A stretch of DNA of 36,599 nt from Bradyrhizobium sp. GTDB lineage: Bacteria > Pseudomonadota > Alphaproteobacteria > Rhizobiales > Beijerinckiaceae. Below are positions 8,570-15,758 of the stretch, one piece after another. The notes beneath the pieces were generated by a model. It made no database searches. It saw only the letters and a list, made by a program, of their open reading frames with translations, and was not told the origin of the DNA. The position numbers were made by a program, and so were the translations under genes. The first letter of the stretch is position 1. Every line of letters begins with the position of its first letter. Where the stretch lies: the NCBI GenBank assembly GCA_004799435.1, contig SSMV01000124.1, positions 1-36,599 on the forward strand, written 5' to 3'.

Positions 8570-9489
8570 TCTTCTTTCTCACCAGTTTCGTCGTCAGTGT
8601 GATGGCGGCCTCGACCCCGCTGCTGCTGGCGGCCACCGGCGAGCTCGTCGCCGAGCGTTCCGGCGTGCTCAATCTTGGCGTCGAGGGTATGATGCTGGTT
8701 GGCGCGGTGACCGGTTTCATTGTCGGCCATTACACCGATAGCGCCGCGCTCGGCATTGTCGGCGCGACTTTCGGCGGGGCGGCCCTGTCGGCGGTCTTCG
8801 CCGTGCTGACGCTGACGCTGCTTAGCAATCAGACCGCGGCCGGTCTGGCGCTGACCATCTTTGGCCGCGGCTTCAGCTCGCTTGCCGGCGCGGCCTTTGT
8901 CGGCATCAAAGGGCCGGTGCTGCCCAGACTGTCGATTCCCGGTCTCTCCGATCTGTCGTTTTTCGGCCCGACGCTATTTGGACAGGACGCCTTGATCTAT
9001 GGCTCCTTCATCATCCTGGCGATGGTCTGGTGGTTTCTCAATCGCAGCCACGCCGGCCTGATTCTGCGGGCGGTCGGCGACTCGCACGACGCCGCCCATG
9101 CGATCGGCTATTCGGTCACCCGCATCCGCTTCGGCGCGACTCTGTTCGGCGGCGCGATGGCGGGACTGGCGGGCGGCTATATGTCGCTCGCCTATAGCCC
9201 GCTCTGGGCGGAAAACATGACCGCCGGGCGCGGCTGGATCGCGCTGGCGCTGGTCGTCTTCGCGACCTGGCGGGCCGGCTGGCTACTTGTCGGCGCCTAT
9301 CTTTTCGGCGCGATCATGTATCTCTCGCTCTACGTCCAGGGGCTCGGCGTGGCGATCCCCTCGGCGCTGATCTCGGCGCTGCCCTATATCGTCACCGTCG
9401 TCGTGCTGGCGCTCATCGCCCGCGACCGGCGGCGCATCCGGCTCAATCAACCTGCCTGCCTCGGCCGCTCCTTTGCCGCGGGGACCTGA
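8566..9489 (+). CDS. Nucleoside-type ABC importer permease (NupQ-like)
   Basis: A 307-residue second permease of the importer. It has about eight membrane segments, the ERSGVLNLGVEGMMLVGAV motif characteristic of this subfamily, and the cytoplasmic loop LRAVGDSHDAAHAIGYSVTRI that couples to the ATPase. It starts within an ATGA overlap with the preceding permease. Together they would form the heterodimeric channel. The gene is followed by a 206-base gap holding a hairpin before the binding-protein gene. Confidence 0.9.
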   Translation: MIFFLTSFVVSVMAASTPLLLAATGELVAERSGVLNLGVEGMMLVGAVTGFIVGHYTDSAALGIVGATFGGAALSAVFAVLTLTLLSNQTAAGLALTIFGRGFSSLAGAAFVGIKGPVLPRLSIPGLSDLSFFGPTLFGQDALIYGSFIILAMVWWFLNRSHAGLILRAVGDSHDAAHAIGYSVTRIRFGATLFGGAMAGLAGGYMSLAYSPLWAENMTAGRGWIALALVVFATWRAGWLLVGAYLFGAIMYLSLYVQGLGVAIPSALISALPYIVTVVVLALIARDRRRIRLNQPACLGRSFAAGT

Positions 9490-9496
9490 CATGTTT

Positions 9497-9524
9497 GCGC
9501 CGGCATTGGCTTTTTCGCCGGCGC
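9497..9524 (+). other. Intercistronic hairpin between permease and binding-protein genes
   Basis: GCGCCGGC (9497-9504) pairs perfectly with GCCGGCGC (9517-9524) around a 12-base loop containing a T-run, 8 bases after the permease stop. No T-tract follows the stem, so it is not a standard terminator. In ABC operons, hairpins at this position often stabilise or separate the transcript of the abundant binding protein; here that is inference. Confidence 0.35.
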
Positions 9525-9695
9525 GTCGCAGGATTGGGCGCCGGTCGATCGGCATTGCCGCTATGGCTTGGCCTGTGCTTTGCTTGGCGGACTGGCGCCT
9601 CCCGGGCTGGCGGGACGACGGCGGTGGACGAAAGCGAGCCGCCGAAGACTGAATAACATTGGGCCATGTGGACATTTTTTCGAGGAGTGAGGGCG

Positions 9696-10778
9696 ATGGA
9701 TCGTCGAACGTTTAATACTCTCTTGGGCGGCGGTCTGATCGCCGCCGCGACGCCGCTGTCGTTGCGCGGCGCGGCCGCCGCGGATCCGATCAAGGTCGGC
9801 TACGTCTATCTTGGCCCGGTCGGCGATTTCGGCTGGACCTATCAGCATGATGTGGGACGCAAGGAAGCGGACGCGCATTTCGGCGCCGCCCAGACGTCGG
9901 TCTATGTCGAGAACGTCCCGGAAGGCCCCGACGCTGAACACGTCTGCTCCGACCTCGCCGCCAAAGGCTGCAAGCTGATCTTCACCACGTCGTTCGGTTA
10001 CATGAATTACACGCTCGCCGCCGCGAAGAAATTCCCGGCGGTCAAGTTCGAGCACGCCACCGGCTACAAGCGCGCCGACAATGTCTCGACCTACAATATT
10101 CGTTTCTACGAAGGCCGCTTCGTCCAGGGCGTCATCGCCGGCAAATTGTCGAAGAGCGGCGTCGCCGGCTATATCGGCTCGGTCGCGGTCCCCGAAGTGG
10201 TGCAGGGCGCCAACGCCTTCATGCTCGGTATGCGCAGCATCAATCCTCAGGCGAAACTGAAGTTGATCCTGATCAACTCTTGGTACGACCCTGGCAAGGA
10301 AGGCGACGCCGCCAAGGCGCTGATCGACCAGGGCTGCGACATCATCACGCAGCACACCGACTCGCCGACGCCGCTGCAGGTCGCCGAAAGCCGCGGCATT
10401 CTGGCCTTCGGCGAAGCCACCGACATGGCCAAATTCGCGCCCAAGGCGCAGCTCACCGCCAGCGTCAACGTCTGGGGCCCCTACTACATCAAGCGCATCC
10501 AGGACGTGATCGACGGAACCTGGAAGAGCGGCGACGTCTGGGGCGGTTTCAACGCCGGCATGCTGAAAATGGCGCCTTTCGCCAACATGCCCGACGACCT
10601 CAAGGCGCTCGCGCAACAGACGGTCGACGACATCTCGTCGGGCAAGAACAAGGTCTTCGTCGGCCCGCTCGTCGATCAGAGCGGCGCGACCAAACTTGCC
10701 GCCGGCCAGACGATGGACGACGGCACGCTTTCGGGCCTGCAGTGGCTGGTCCAGGGCATCGAGGGCAAGCTCGGCTGA
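9696..10778 (+). CDS. BMP-family substrate-binding protein of ABC importer
   Basis: A 360-residue periplasmic binding protein of the BMP/Med/TmpC family, which binds purine nucleosides or related compounds. An N-terminal signal with twin arginines (MDRRTFNTLLGGGLIAAATP, then AAAADP) suggests Tat export with cleavage near residue 30; there is no lipobox Cys. The mature part opens with IKVGYVYLGPVGDFGWTYQHD and contains GYIGSVAVPEVVQGANAFMLG and QHTDSPTPLQVAESRGILAFGEATDM, all typical. The ATG at 9696 has an AGGAG ribosome binding site 8 bases upstream. The last gene of the importer operon, it ends at a strong terminator. The deaminase on the other side supports a purine/nucleobase role. Confidence 0.92.
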   Translation: MDRRTFNTLLGGGLIAAATPLSLRGAAAADPIKVGYVYLGPVGDFGWTYQHDVGRKEADAHFGAAQTSVYVENVPEGPDAEHVCSDLAAKGCKLIFTTSFGYMNYTLAAAKKFPAVKFEHATGYKRADNVSTYNIRFYEGRFVQGVIAGKLSKSGVAGYIGSVAVPEVVQGANAFMLGMRSINPQAKLKLILINSWYDPGKEGDAAKALIDQGCDIITQHTDSPTPLQVAESRGILAFGEATDMAKFAPKAQLTASVNVWGPYYIKRIQDVIDGTWKSGDVWGGFNAGMLKMAPFANMPDDLKALAQQTVDDISSGKNKVFVGPLVDQSGATKLAAGQTMDDGTLSGLQWLVQGIEGKLG

Positions 10779-10803
10779 GCCTCGATCGGCTGTATGCGAA
10801 ACG

Positions 10804-10834
10804 GGCGCGGCCGATTGGCCGCGCCTATTTTTTT
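10804..10834 (+). terminator. Rho-independent terminator after the importer operon
   Basis: GGCGCGGCC (10804-10812), loop GATT, GGCCGCGCC (10817-10825), then TATTTTTTT to 10834: a perfect 9-bp GC stem with a clear T-tract on the plus strand. The stem's last base is also part of the convergent deaminase stop codon (10825-10827). Confidence 0.9.
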
Positions 10835-11325
10835 GCGCTCGCCCAGAAGTCGCTTTGCAGCGCCGCCGATTCGTCTTCGAGCAGCGGCCCGATCACCTCG
10901 ACGCTGCGCTGGCCGGCGGCGAAGACGATGCGGCATGGCAGATCGAGCGTCGGATTTTCCTCATGCGCCCCGGTCGCCGCCTTGAGGCTCTTCTCGCTCT
11001 GGCCATAGACGAGACGACCGATTCCCGACCAATAGATCGCGCCAGCGCACATCGCGCAGGGCTCGGCCGAGCTATAGAGCGTGCAGCCGGCGAGGAAGCG
11101 CGCGCCACGGACCTTCGACGCCCAGCTCGCCAGCAGCCGCTCGGCATGCGCCGTCATGTCGCCGCCCTCGGCGCTGAAGCCATTGCCCTGCTCCTTGAGG
11201 ATCGTCCCGTCCGGCCCGACCAAAATCGCGCCGAAAGGATGGTCGCCGCCGGCGCGCGCCCGTTTCGCCGTCGCAAAAGCGCGGCGCAGGTAGGTCTCGT
11301 GATCGAGGTCGGGTGGCGCTGTCAT
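10825..11325 (-). CDS. Nucleoside/purine deaminase (zinc, CMP/dCMP deaminase fold)
   Basis: A 166-residue zinc deaminase. Zinc and catalytic residues are visible as H60-A-E62 in MTAHAERLL and C90-x2-C93 in SSAEPCAMCAGAIYWSGI. The family includes guanine deaminase and tRNA adenosine deaminase TadA. The residue pattern and size, and convergence with a BMP-type nucleoside importer, point to deamination of a free purine base or nucleoside, with guanine deaminase as the leading guess. It is expected to be cytoplasmic, supplying xanthine- or hypoxanthine-type products from imported substrate. The ATG at 11325 starts MTAPPDLDHETYLRRAF. Its stop lies in the convergent terminator. Confidence 0.85.
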   Translation of the reverse strand: MTAPPDLDHETYLRRAFATAKRARAGGDHPFGAILVGPDGTILKEQGNGFSAEGGDMTAHAERLLASWASKVRGARFLAGCTLYSSAEPCAMCAGAIYWSGIGRLVYGQSEKSLKAATGAHEENPTLDLPCRIVFAAGQRSVEVIGPLLEDESAALQSDFWASAKK

Positions 11326-11511
11326 GGCGATGACGATCTCCGGCGAGGGAACGCGACCGTTGGAGGCGGGCGCGCTCGCCCAAGGATAGAAGTCCGTTAA
11401 TGGCGGCTCAAGGAATTGCGAAAGAGGGTTTCGCGCTCGCTCTCGCTAAAAAATTTACCCTTGCATTCCATTCTGGCGCCAGCCGAGGCCGCGCCGGTCG
11501 AAGAGGGCGAC

Positions 11512-12093
11512 ATGACTGCGACGCTGAAGAGTTCCGTATTCGACGAACCCGACGCCGCCGATCCGAGGGACGGCCCGCGGCGGTTCAAATTCGCGCCGAC
11601 CTTCATTATCGATCTCGCGGTCTCTCTGCTCTTTGTCGCTGCGATCCTGCCGCTGTGGGCGGTCGAGATCGACCGCATACCGGCGCTCAAGATGGCGCCG
11701 ACCTTTGTCATCGGTGTGCTGATCCTCGCTTGCTACGCCGGCAAGGTTCTGGTCATTGCCCATCTCGACCGGCGTGGCGGCGACGCCCGCACCTATGTCA
11801 AATCCTCGGCGCTGGTGACGACGGGGCCCTACGGCTGGTCGCGCCACCCCACATACACGGTCGCGATGGTCCAGTTCCTGCTCTGGGCCGCGCTGGCGCT
11901 TTATCTGCAGGCCTTCGCGCCGTGGCGCTGGACACTGCTGGCGGCGGCCTTCGGTCTGCCGGCGCTGTTCTTTCTCGTCAACGACCGCATCGTCATGCCG
12001 AGCGAGGAAGCGATGCTGCGCGGTCTCCACCCGGAAGACTATGACGCCTATGCCGCGCATGTGCGCCGCTGGTTCGGCCGCAAATCAGGCTGA
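11512..12093 (+). CDS. Isoprenylcysteine carboxyl methyltransferase-like membrane protein
   Basis: A 193-residue protein with about four hydrophobic segments (IIDLAVSLLFVAAILPLWAV; TFVIGVLILACYAGKVLVI; FLLWAALALYL; LLAAAFGLPALFFLV). It has the ICMT/PEMT signature VTTGPYGWSRHPTYT (about residues 104-118) and a C-terminal LRGLHPEDYDAYAAHVRRWF. This family uses S-adenosylmethionine at the membrane; in bacteria, substrates are mostly unknown and include lipids or small molecules. The ATG at 11512 has an AGAGGG ribosome binding site; the frame is open upstream to a TTG at 11416, but those residues are unlike the family. It converges on the TIGR02301-type gene 8 bases away. Confidence 0.82.
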   Translation: MTATLKSSVFDEPDAADPRDGPRRFKFAPTFIIDLAVSLLFVAAILPLWAVEIDRIPALKMAPTFVIGVLILACYAGKVLVIAHLDRRGGDARTYVKSSALVTTGPYGWSRHPTYTVAMVQFLLWAALALYLQAFAPWRWTLLAAAFGLPALFFLVNDRIVMPSEEAMLRGLHPEDYDAYAAHVRRWFGRKSG

Positions 12094-12101
12094 ACGAGGG
12101 C

Positions 12102-12617
12102 TCAGCCGGCGTAGCGATTGGCGACGTCGCGCGAAATATGTTCGGCCTCGTCGAGGAAGCGCGTGATGATCTCGCGCGCCGTCGGCGTGCAGGCGCGATA
12201 GGTCAATTGATAGTCGCGAAAGCCGCGATTGAACGCGCCGGCTAAAGCATCCTTGCGCGTTTCGGTCGCGCCCTCGGTGTCGACCAGCGTGGAGAATTTC
12301 GCGCGAAAGGCGTCGCCGTCGCCGTCGCCGCAAAGATCGCGCAGATAGCTGAGCGCGCCGATGATTTCCGACAGGCGCAACAATTGCGGTTCATAAGGCG
12401 GCGGGACTTCCGGCGTCGTGGGAGTCGGGGTGGGGGCGGGCGCGGGCTTGGCGGCTACCGGTTTGGCGGGCGCCGCCGCCTGAGGGGTCGGGCTCGGCGG
12501 CGCAGCGGTCTGGGCGTCGGCCGGCGGGGCGGAAAAGAGCGGCGGCGCGGCAAAGAGCGGCGGGGCAGACCAAAAGAGCGCCGTTGCCCCCGCTAGAGCC
12601 GAAAGAAAGCGCCTCAC
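12102..12617 (-). CDS. TIGR02301-type exported protein
   Basis: A 171-residue protein with an N-terminal signal peptide (MRRFLSALAGATALFWSAPP), then a low-complexity Ala/Pro linker to about residue 75. The conserved helical domain follows (PQLLRLSEIIGALSYLRDLC ... FNRGFRDYQLTYRACTPTA ... FLDEAEHISRDVANRY). This pattern matches the TIGR02301 family of alphaproteobacterial hypothetical proteins, whose function is not known. Two Cys residues in the domain (about 96 and 145) could form a periplasmic disulfide. It overlaps the end of the upstream NUDIX gene by 4 bases, so the two are co-translated. Confidence 0.78.
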   Translation of the reverse strand: MRRFLSALAGATALFWSAPPLFAAPPLFSAPPADAQTAAPPSPTPQAAAPAKPVAAKPAPAPTPTPTTPEVPPPYEPQLLRLSEIIGALSYLRDLCGDGDGDAFRAKFSTLVDTEGATETRKDALAGAFNRGFRDYQLTYRACTPTAREIITRFLDEAEHISRDVANRYAG

Positions 12618-13084
12618 CTCAGGCTCCTCTCGAGCTTCGCGGCCCTGGCGACCACCGCCGGCAGCGCCAGCGTCGTGGGATAATCGCCGATCGTTTCGGG
12701 GTCGATCCAGGCGACCTCGGCCGCTTCGGCGCCAATGCGCGCTTCGCCGCCGCGCCAGCGTCCGACAAAGGCGGCGACGACATAATGCTCGCGGACGCCA
12801 GCGCCATCGCGGGCGATCGGCTCGATATGATCGACGAAGGCGAGAATCTCCGCTTCCACGCCGACCTCTTCCCTCAGCTCGCGCAATGCGGCTTCGCGCA
12901 GCGTCTCGCCGATCTCGACAAGGCCGCCGGGCAACGAAAAAAGTCCCTCCATCGGCGCCTGCCCGCGTCTGGCGATCAGCAGCCGGCCGTCGCGAAACAC
13001 TGCGATTGACGCGGCCAGCAGAGGACGTGCGGGGTAGGACCGCTCGTCGGCGCGCGATTGAGACTGGCGTGGAGTTGGGTTCAT
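12614..13084 (-). CDS. NUDIX hydrolase
   Basis: A 156-residue NUDIX protein. The NUDIX box is complete: GGLVEIGETLREAALRELRE followed by EVGV, giving G-x5-E-x7-R-E-L-x-E-E-x-G. It is preceded by AASIAVFRDGRLLIARRG. Members hydrolyse nucleoside diphosphates linked to other moieties; this one resembles ADP-ribose or general NDP-sugar types, but the substrate cannot be called. Its 3' end overlaps the TIGR02301-type gene by 4 bases, a conserved-looking pair. The first 20 residues are polar and may not all belong to the folded domain. Confidence 0.88.
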   Translation of the reverse strand: MNPTPRQSQSRADERSYPARPLLAASIAVFRDGRLLIARRGQAPMEGLFSLPGGLVEIGETLREAALRELREEVGVEAEILAFVDHIEPIARDGAGVREHYVVAAFVGRWRGGEARIGAEAAEVAWIDPETIGDYPTTLALPAVVARAAKLERSLR

Positions 13085-13111
13085 CCCGTGTTCCTGCGCG
13101 GCCGCTGCGAC

Positions 13112-13726
13112 TTAAGGATAGAGCCGCTGGCGTCGCCAGGGCGCCGCGTCGCCGCTGCGTTCGAAGCGAACCCGGTCATGGAGGCGAAATTTGCCGTCCT
13201 GCCAGAATTCGATCTCGACCGGGCTCAGCCGATAGCCGCGCCAATAGTCGGGGCGGGGCACGTCCTGATCGACGAATTTCACGGTGAAATCGGCGACCGC
13301 CTGTTCCAGCCTGGCGCGCGATTCGAGCACTCGCGATTGCTGGCTCGCCCAGGCGCCGATGCGGCTATCGCGCGCGCGCGTGGCGAAATAGGCGTCCGCC
13401 TCCGCTTCCGTCATCGGCGTGACGGCGCCGCGAACCCTCACCTGACGGCGCAGCGACTTCCAGTGAAACAGCGCCGCCGCCTTGGGCGTCGCCGCGAGTT
13501 CGCGCCCTTTGGCGCTTTCGGCGTTGGTGTAGAAAACGAAGCCGCGCGCGTCCGCGCCTTTGCACAGCACCGCGCGGGCGTTGGGCAGGCCGTCGGGATC
13601 GACGCTGGCCAGGATCATCGCATCGGGGTCGTTGACTTCGCGCTTGGCTGCGTCGGCAAGCCACAGGGCGAACAGGGCGAAGGGGTCGTCGGCCTGGGTG
13701 AAGTCACCCGAACTTAACGCATTCAA
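13112..13726 (-). CDS. pdxH: Pyridoxamine 5'-phosphate oxidase PdxH
   Basis: About 204 residues from a TTG at 13726, giving an N-terminus reading (M)[18 protein letters not shown] as in alphaproteobacterial PdxH. It makes pyridoxal 5'-phosphate from pyridoxamine or pyridoxine phosphate, using FMN. Visible motifs: [20 protein letters not shown]-like FMN core, [36 protein letters not shown], the substrate loop [29 protein letters not shown], and the family-ending RRQRLYP. No ATG exists in this frame near the start. A further TTG at 13792 would add 22 residues that look non-coding and would overlap the divergent lipoprotein gene. GGAG lies 10 bases before 13726. Confidence 0.9.
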   Translation of the reverse strand: MNALSSGDFTQADDPFALFALWLADAAKREVNDPDAMILASVDPDGLPNARAVLCKGADARGFVFYTNAESAKGRELAATPKAAALFHWKSLRRQVRVRGAVTPMTEAEADAYFATRARDSRIGAWASQQSRVLESRARLEQAVADFTVKFVDQDVPRPDYWRGYRLSPVEIEFWQDGKFRLHDRVRFERSGDAAPWRRQRLYP

Positions 13727-13768
13727 GAGGATAATGCTCCGAATTGTCGGCAGTTCGCCCGGAACGAA

Positions 13769-14254
13769 ATGATAATCCTTCCAACCCGTCAACGCGAAAG
13801 AAAATGTGGCGGGAGCCGACTAGCCCGCTCGGCGGCGCGCATGGCTTTGGGCGCAATCTGCCTTGCGCTCGCCGGCTGCTCGATCGCCATTCCTCTGCCG
13901 GGGCTGGTCGACGACGAACCGACCGGTTCGATCAAGCCCAAGGCGAGCGCCGCCGCTCTGTCGGCGGCCTATGATCCGCGCGACTGGCGTCTGGCCGAGC
14001 CGGCGCTCAGCACGGCGCTCAGAGCCAAGGATGGCGGAACGCGCGACCTGTGGTCCAATCCCGAAACCGGCGGCCACGGCGAATTTGTCGCCGTCGCCGG
14101 CGCCTTCACCCGCGACGGCCGCTCCTGCCGCGCCTTTGTCGCGCGGATCGCCGGCACCGCCGGAACGGACGACAAGACCCTGCAAGGCGTCGGCTGCCCG
14201 CGCGAGGGCGACGAAGCGGCGGTCTATGACGTGCAGCCCTGGACGGGCCTCTAG
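13769..14254 (+). CDS. RT0821/Lpp0805-type surface lipoprotein
   Basis: A 161-residue probable lipoprotein. A basic N-terminus ([18 protein letters not shown]) precedes a hydrophobic run ending in a lipobox, ICLALAGC, with the lipidated Cys at about residue 37. The C-terminal domain has the 17-kDa surface antigen pattern [16 protein letters not shown] ... [13 protein letters not shown] ... LQGVGCP, with two Cys residues expected to pair. Function is unknown; such proteins sit in the outer membrane. A start at 13841 ([10 protein letters not shown]) is possible but gives a very short basic region. Divergent from pdxH. Confidence 0.7.
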   Translation: MIILPTRQRERKCGGSRLARSAARMALGAICLALAGCSIAIPLPGLVDDEPTGSIKPKASAAALSAAYDPRDWRLAEPALSTALRAKDGGTRDLWSNPETGGHGEFVAVAGAFTRDGRSCRAFVARIAGTAGTDDKTLQGVGCPREGDEAAVYDVQPWTGL

Positions 14255-14332
14255 CCGCGCTCAAAGGGTCCGCGCGCCCGAGGATCGGCACTTGCGGCCG
14301 GTCGCGACCAAGCCCAAATAAGCAAGGAGACA

Positions 14333-15325
14333 ATGGCGTCCGAGCCTTCGGGGCGGTCGCCCAGATTTGGGCTCATCATGCGCGACCCATATGAGGTGCT
14401 GGGGCTGGCGAAGTCGGCCAGCGCCGCGGAAATCAAGAGCACCTTCCGCAAGCTGGCGAAGAAATATCATCCTGACCAGAGCAAAGAGCCGCGCGCCAAG
14501 GAGCGGTTCGCGGAGATCGGTTCGGCCTATGAGATTGTCGGCGACGCCGCCAAGCGCGCCGCCTACGACCGGGGCGAGATCGACGCCGAAGGCAAGCCGC
14601 GCGCGCCGCAGTTCGAGGGCTTTGGCTTCGGTCCCGGAGCAGGAGCGCGCCCCGGCGCCGGTCCCGATTTCCGCAACTTCAACTTCAGTTTCGGCGACGA
14701 ATCTGGCGGCCGCGCCGGGATGGAGGCCGATATCCTGTCCGAATTGTTTGGCGGCCGGGCCGGCGCTGCGCACGCCCGCGCGCCAAGCCGGGGCGAGGAT
14801 GTGGCGGCCTCGCTCAGCGTGCCGCTGGCGCTTGCCGCGGCGGGCGGCTCGATGCGCGTCGCCTTGCCGACCGGCAAGACGCTGGACGTGGCGATTCCCG
14901 CCGGGGTCGAGGACGGCAAGTCGATCCGTCTGCGTGGCCAGGGGCGACCGGGTGCGCGAAACGGAACGGCGGGCGACGCGATCGTCACCATTCATTATGC
15001 GCCGCATCCCTTTTTCAAAGTCGAAGGCCGCGATCTGAAGCTCGATCTGCCGATTGCGCTATACGAGGCGGTGCTCGGCGCAAAAGTGCGCGTACCGACG
15101 CTCGGCGGCGAAGTCGAAATGTCGATCCCGCCCGGCGCCACTAGCGGCATGGTGCTGCGCCTGCGCGGCAAAGGCCTGCCGGCGGCGGGCGAAGCCGCGC
15201 CGGGCGATCTGCTGGCGACGCTGCGCATCGCGATGCCGCCGCGCGAGGACGGCGAGCTTGCGGCGCTCATGCGCCGCTGGCGCGACGAGCAGCCTTACGA
15301 TCCGCGCGCCGGTCTCGGCCTCTAA
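14333..15325 (+). CDS. DnaJ/CbpA-like co-chaperone without zinc finger
   Basis: A 330-residue J-domain protein: J domain about residues 18-82 with the His46-Pro47-Asp48 motif in KKYHPDQSK, then a Gly/Phe/Ala-rich linker (FEGFGFGPGAGARPGAGP), then two DnaJ C-terminal beta-domains (about 155-310; LPTGKTLDVAIPAGVEDGKS, KVRVPTLGGEVEMSIPPGA). It lacks the Cys-rich zinc repeats, so it is of the CbpA/class B type that stimulates DnaK ATPase. The ATG at 14333 has AAGGAG just upstream; a second ATG at 14378 (MRDPYEVLGL) starts right at the J domain and could be the real start. Confidence 0.92.
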   Translation: MASEPSGRSPRFGLIMRDPYEVLGLAKSASAAEIKSTFRKLAKKYHPDQSKEPRAKERFAEIGSAYEIVGDAAKRAAYDRGEIDAEGKPRAPQFEGFGFGPGAGARPGAGPDFRNFNFSFGDESGGRAGMEADILSELFGGRAGAAHARAPSRGEDVAASLSVPLALAAAGGSMRVALPTGKTLDVAIPAGVEDGKSIRLRGQGRPGARNGTAGDAIVTIHYAPHPFFKVEGRDLKLDLPIALYEAVLGAKVRVPTLGGEVEMSIPPGATSGMVLRLRGKGLPAAGEAAPGDLLATLRIAMPPREDGELAALMRRWRDEQPYDPRAGLGL

Positions 15326-15354
15326 GCGCGCCTGCGCGGCGGCGCGGTAAATCC

Positions 15355-15399
15355 CAAAAACAAAAAGCCTCCGGACGGCTCTGGGCGCGTCCGGAGGCT
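15355..15399 (-). terminator. Rho-independent terminator for the polyhistidine gene
   Basis: Perfect 12-bp inverted repeat AGCCTCCGGACG (15366-15377) and CGTCCGGAGGCT (15388-15399) around a 10-base loop. On the minus strand the stem is followed by TTTTTGTTTTT (15366-15356). It ends transcription of the small gene whose stop is at 15443. Confidence 0.88.
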
Positions 15400-15442
15400 G
15401 GCGGTCGCTAGAGAAGGTCGCGGCGCGTTTCGCGCCGGCGCC

Positions 15443-15634
15443 TTACTTCGGCTTGGCGACGTGGTGATGATGATGATGGTGGTGGTGATGCCACCGGTGA
15501 TGATGATGGTGGTGGTGGCAGTGATGATGATGGCGGCAGTGATGATGGTGATGATGCGCGGGTCCGGCGAGCGCGGGACCGGCGGCGGCGAGACCGACAA
15601 CCATCGTAGCGGCGACAAGCAACTTCTTCAGCAT
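15443..15634 (-). CDS. Small exported polyhistidine protein
   Basis: A 63-residue protein. Residues 1-23 are a clear signal peptide (MLKKLLVAATMVVGLAAAGP, then ALA cleavage site). The mature ~40-residue part holds 27 His in runs of 6, 4, 7 and 10, two Cys placed as C-R-H4-C, one Trp, and a VAKPK tail. Expected role: binding or buffering Zn, Ni, Cu or Co in the periplasm or outside; this is inferred from composition only. Codons alternate CAC/CAT, so the gene is a near-perfect trinucleotide repeat prone to slippage. It has an AAGG ribosome binding site about 9 bases upstream and its own strong terminator, which support a real gene. The upstream neighbour on the same strand is gshA. Confidence 0.78.
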   Translation of the reverse strand: MLKKLLVAATMVVGLAAAGPALAGPAHHHHHHCRHHHHCHHHHHHHRWHHHHHHHHHHVAKPK

Positions 15635-15660
15635 TTGTTAAGACCTTGATTCGTCGAAGG

Positions 15661-15674
15661 CTCCGTGAGCGGAG
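15661..15674 (-). other. Small hairpin in the leader of the polyhistidine gene
   Basis: CTCCG-TGAG-CGGAG, 27 bases upstream of the ATG on the minus strand. It could form a small mRNA hairpin in the 5' leader or be part of an operator. Nothing links it to a known metal regulator. Confidence 0.25.
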
Positions 15675-15720
15675 TTCGCCGCCAATGTGCCTCTATGTCG
15701 ATGAACCGAGCATGAATTGG

Positions 15721-15738
15721 CGCAGCGTCGACGCTGCG
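15721..15738. promoter_or_regulatory. 18-bp perfect palindrome between gshA and the polyhistidine gene
   Basis: CGCAGCGTCGACGCTGCG is a perfect palindrome, 20 bases past the gshA stop and 86 bases before the polyhistidine start, both genes on the minus strand. No T-tract follows on either strand, so an operator site or a transcript-end-protecting hairpin is more likely than a terminator. The regulator is unknown. Confidence 0.4.
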
Positions 15739-15758
15739 GACCGCGCGCTTCTCGACGC

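Noticed and set aside
9491-9655. 54-codon frame (including its stop) starting 2 bases after the second permease
   Set aside because: No ribosome binding site of its own, Arg-rich shadow-like composition, and it contains the intercistronic hairpin; a leader peptide cannot be excluded but is not supported.
15461-15560. Repeat array resembling a CRISPR or microsatellite
   Set aside because: The periodicity is three bases and comes from His codons; no spacer-repeat structure. No CRISPR array was seen anywhere in the window.
15461-15649. Plus-strand frame reading almost only Met and Val opposite the polyhistidine gene
   Set aside because: It is the complement of CAC/CAT codons. The minus frame has a signal peptide, ribosome binding site and terminator; the plus frame has none.
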